DNA of 64,000 bases, from assembly GCF_000479045.1 (NCBI RefSeq), contig NZ_KI518200.1, positions 89,131-153,130 on the forward strand, written 5' to 3'. The DNA comes from Cetobacterium somerae ATCC BAA-474 (GTDB lineage: Bacteria > Fusobacteriota > Fusobacteriia > Fusobacteriales > Fusobacteriaceae). How positions within the stretch are numbered: the stretch's first letter is position 1; each line of letters starts with the position of its first letter. Positions 63,977 through 64,000 of the stretch are shown one piece after another. The position numbers were made by a program, and so were the translations under genes. The notes under the pieces are model-generated. The model was not told the origin of the DNA. It ran no database searches and saw nothing but the letters and a program-made list of their open reading frames with translations.

Positions 63977-64000
63977 ATTGGCAACTTCCTATCCTCCCAG
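63977..64000 (-). rRNA. rrf: 5S ribosomal RNA, 3' end (partial)
   Basis: On the minus strand the last 24 bases read CTGGGAGGATAGGAAGTTGC followed by CAAT, matching the conserved 3' end of bacterial 5S rRNA (CTGGGAGAGTAGG...GCCA). A run of eight T follows at 63968-63975, as after rRNA operons. The remainder lies outside the window, so the call rests on this short stretch. Confidence 0.75.

Overview
The window comes from an AT-rich bacterium, most probably a member of the Fusobacteriota (Cetobacterium, Fusobacterium or a relative). This is inferred from the gene mix. A TonB-dependent outer-membrane receptor shows a Gram-negative envelope, yet many genes belong to families best known from Firmicutes: MutS2, GlpP, CcpN, class III fructose-1,6-bisphosphatase, mini-ribonuclease III and the three-gene glycerol-3-phosphate dehydrogenase. 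There are no insertion sequences, prophage genes, CRISPR arrays or tRNAs. The window is almost entirely chromosomal housekeeping and central metabolism, cut at the left by the stop codon of a receptor gene and at the right inside a 5S rRNA.

Layout. 1-2.1 kb: a BtuB-type receptor (minus) behind a cobalamin riboswitch. 2.2-6 kb: ogt (plus), then minus-strand putP with a leader-peptide attenuator and a tcdA-flavodoxin-rhodanese operon. 6.1-8 kb: htpG. 8-13.1 kb (minus): ccpN-ppdK-fbp, a gluconeogenesis unit led by its probable regulator. 13.3-16.8 kb (plus): bioF-bioG-bioC and a class V aminotransferase. 16.8-20.6 kb (minus): accD-accA-pfkA-unknown-recR. 20.8-24.4 kb (plus): chorismate mutase fused to an unknown domain, a lipoprotein, citC and citXG. 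24.4-25 kb (minus): a Nudix hydrolase. 25.2-28.7 kb (plus): fruR-fruK-fruA. 28.8-35 kb (plus): glpP-glpF-glpK and three genes of a glycerol-3-phosphate dehydrogenase, with two antiterminator/terminator elements. 35-35.8 kb: a trmN6-like methyltransferase. 35.8-41.9 kb (minus): hemA-hemC-cobA/hemD-hemB-hemL-sirC, giving uroporphyrinogen III and precorrin-2 for siroheme and cobalamin. 42-50.8 kb (minus): mutS2-ispD-nitrilase-unknown-cysS-mrnC-mreB-holB. 50.9-51.9 kb: rpmB (plus) and rpsF-rpsR (minus). 52-63 kb (minus): the division and cell-wall cluster murF-mraY-murD-murG-murC-murB-ddl-ftsQ-ftsA-ftsZ. 63-64 kb (minus): a lipid kinase and the 3' end of a 5S rRNA.

The most interesting signals are regulatory RNAs. 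First, putP (proline uptake) is preceded by its own promoter, a 19-codon reading frame ending in a cluster of proline codons, a 14-bp hairpin, and a strong terminator; one arm of the hairpin can also pair with the proline codons or with the terminator. This looks like a proline-sensing attenuator. Second, the glp operon contains two elements of the same architecture (a short UAGC/GCUA stem enclosing exactly 16 purine-rich bases, overlapping the first arm of a terminator), one before glpF and one before the dehydrogenase genes, both downstream of glpP. Third, fruR is preceded by four TGAWWG hexamers at exact 10-bp spacing, and ccpN by a cluster of palindromes over its promoter. Genes of unknown function worth following are the chorismate mutase fusion, a 356-residue anchored protein and a 106-residue coiled-coil protein.
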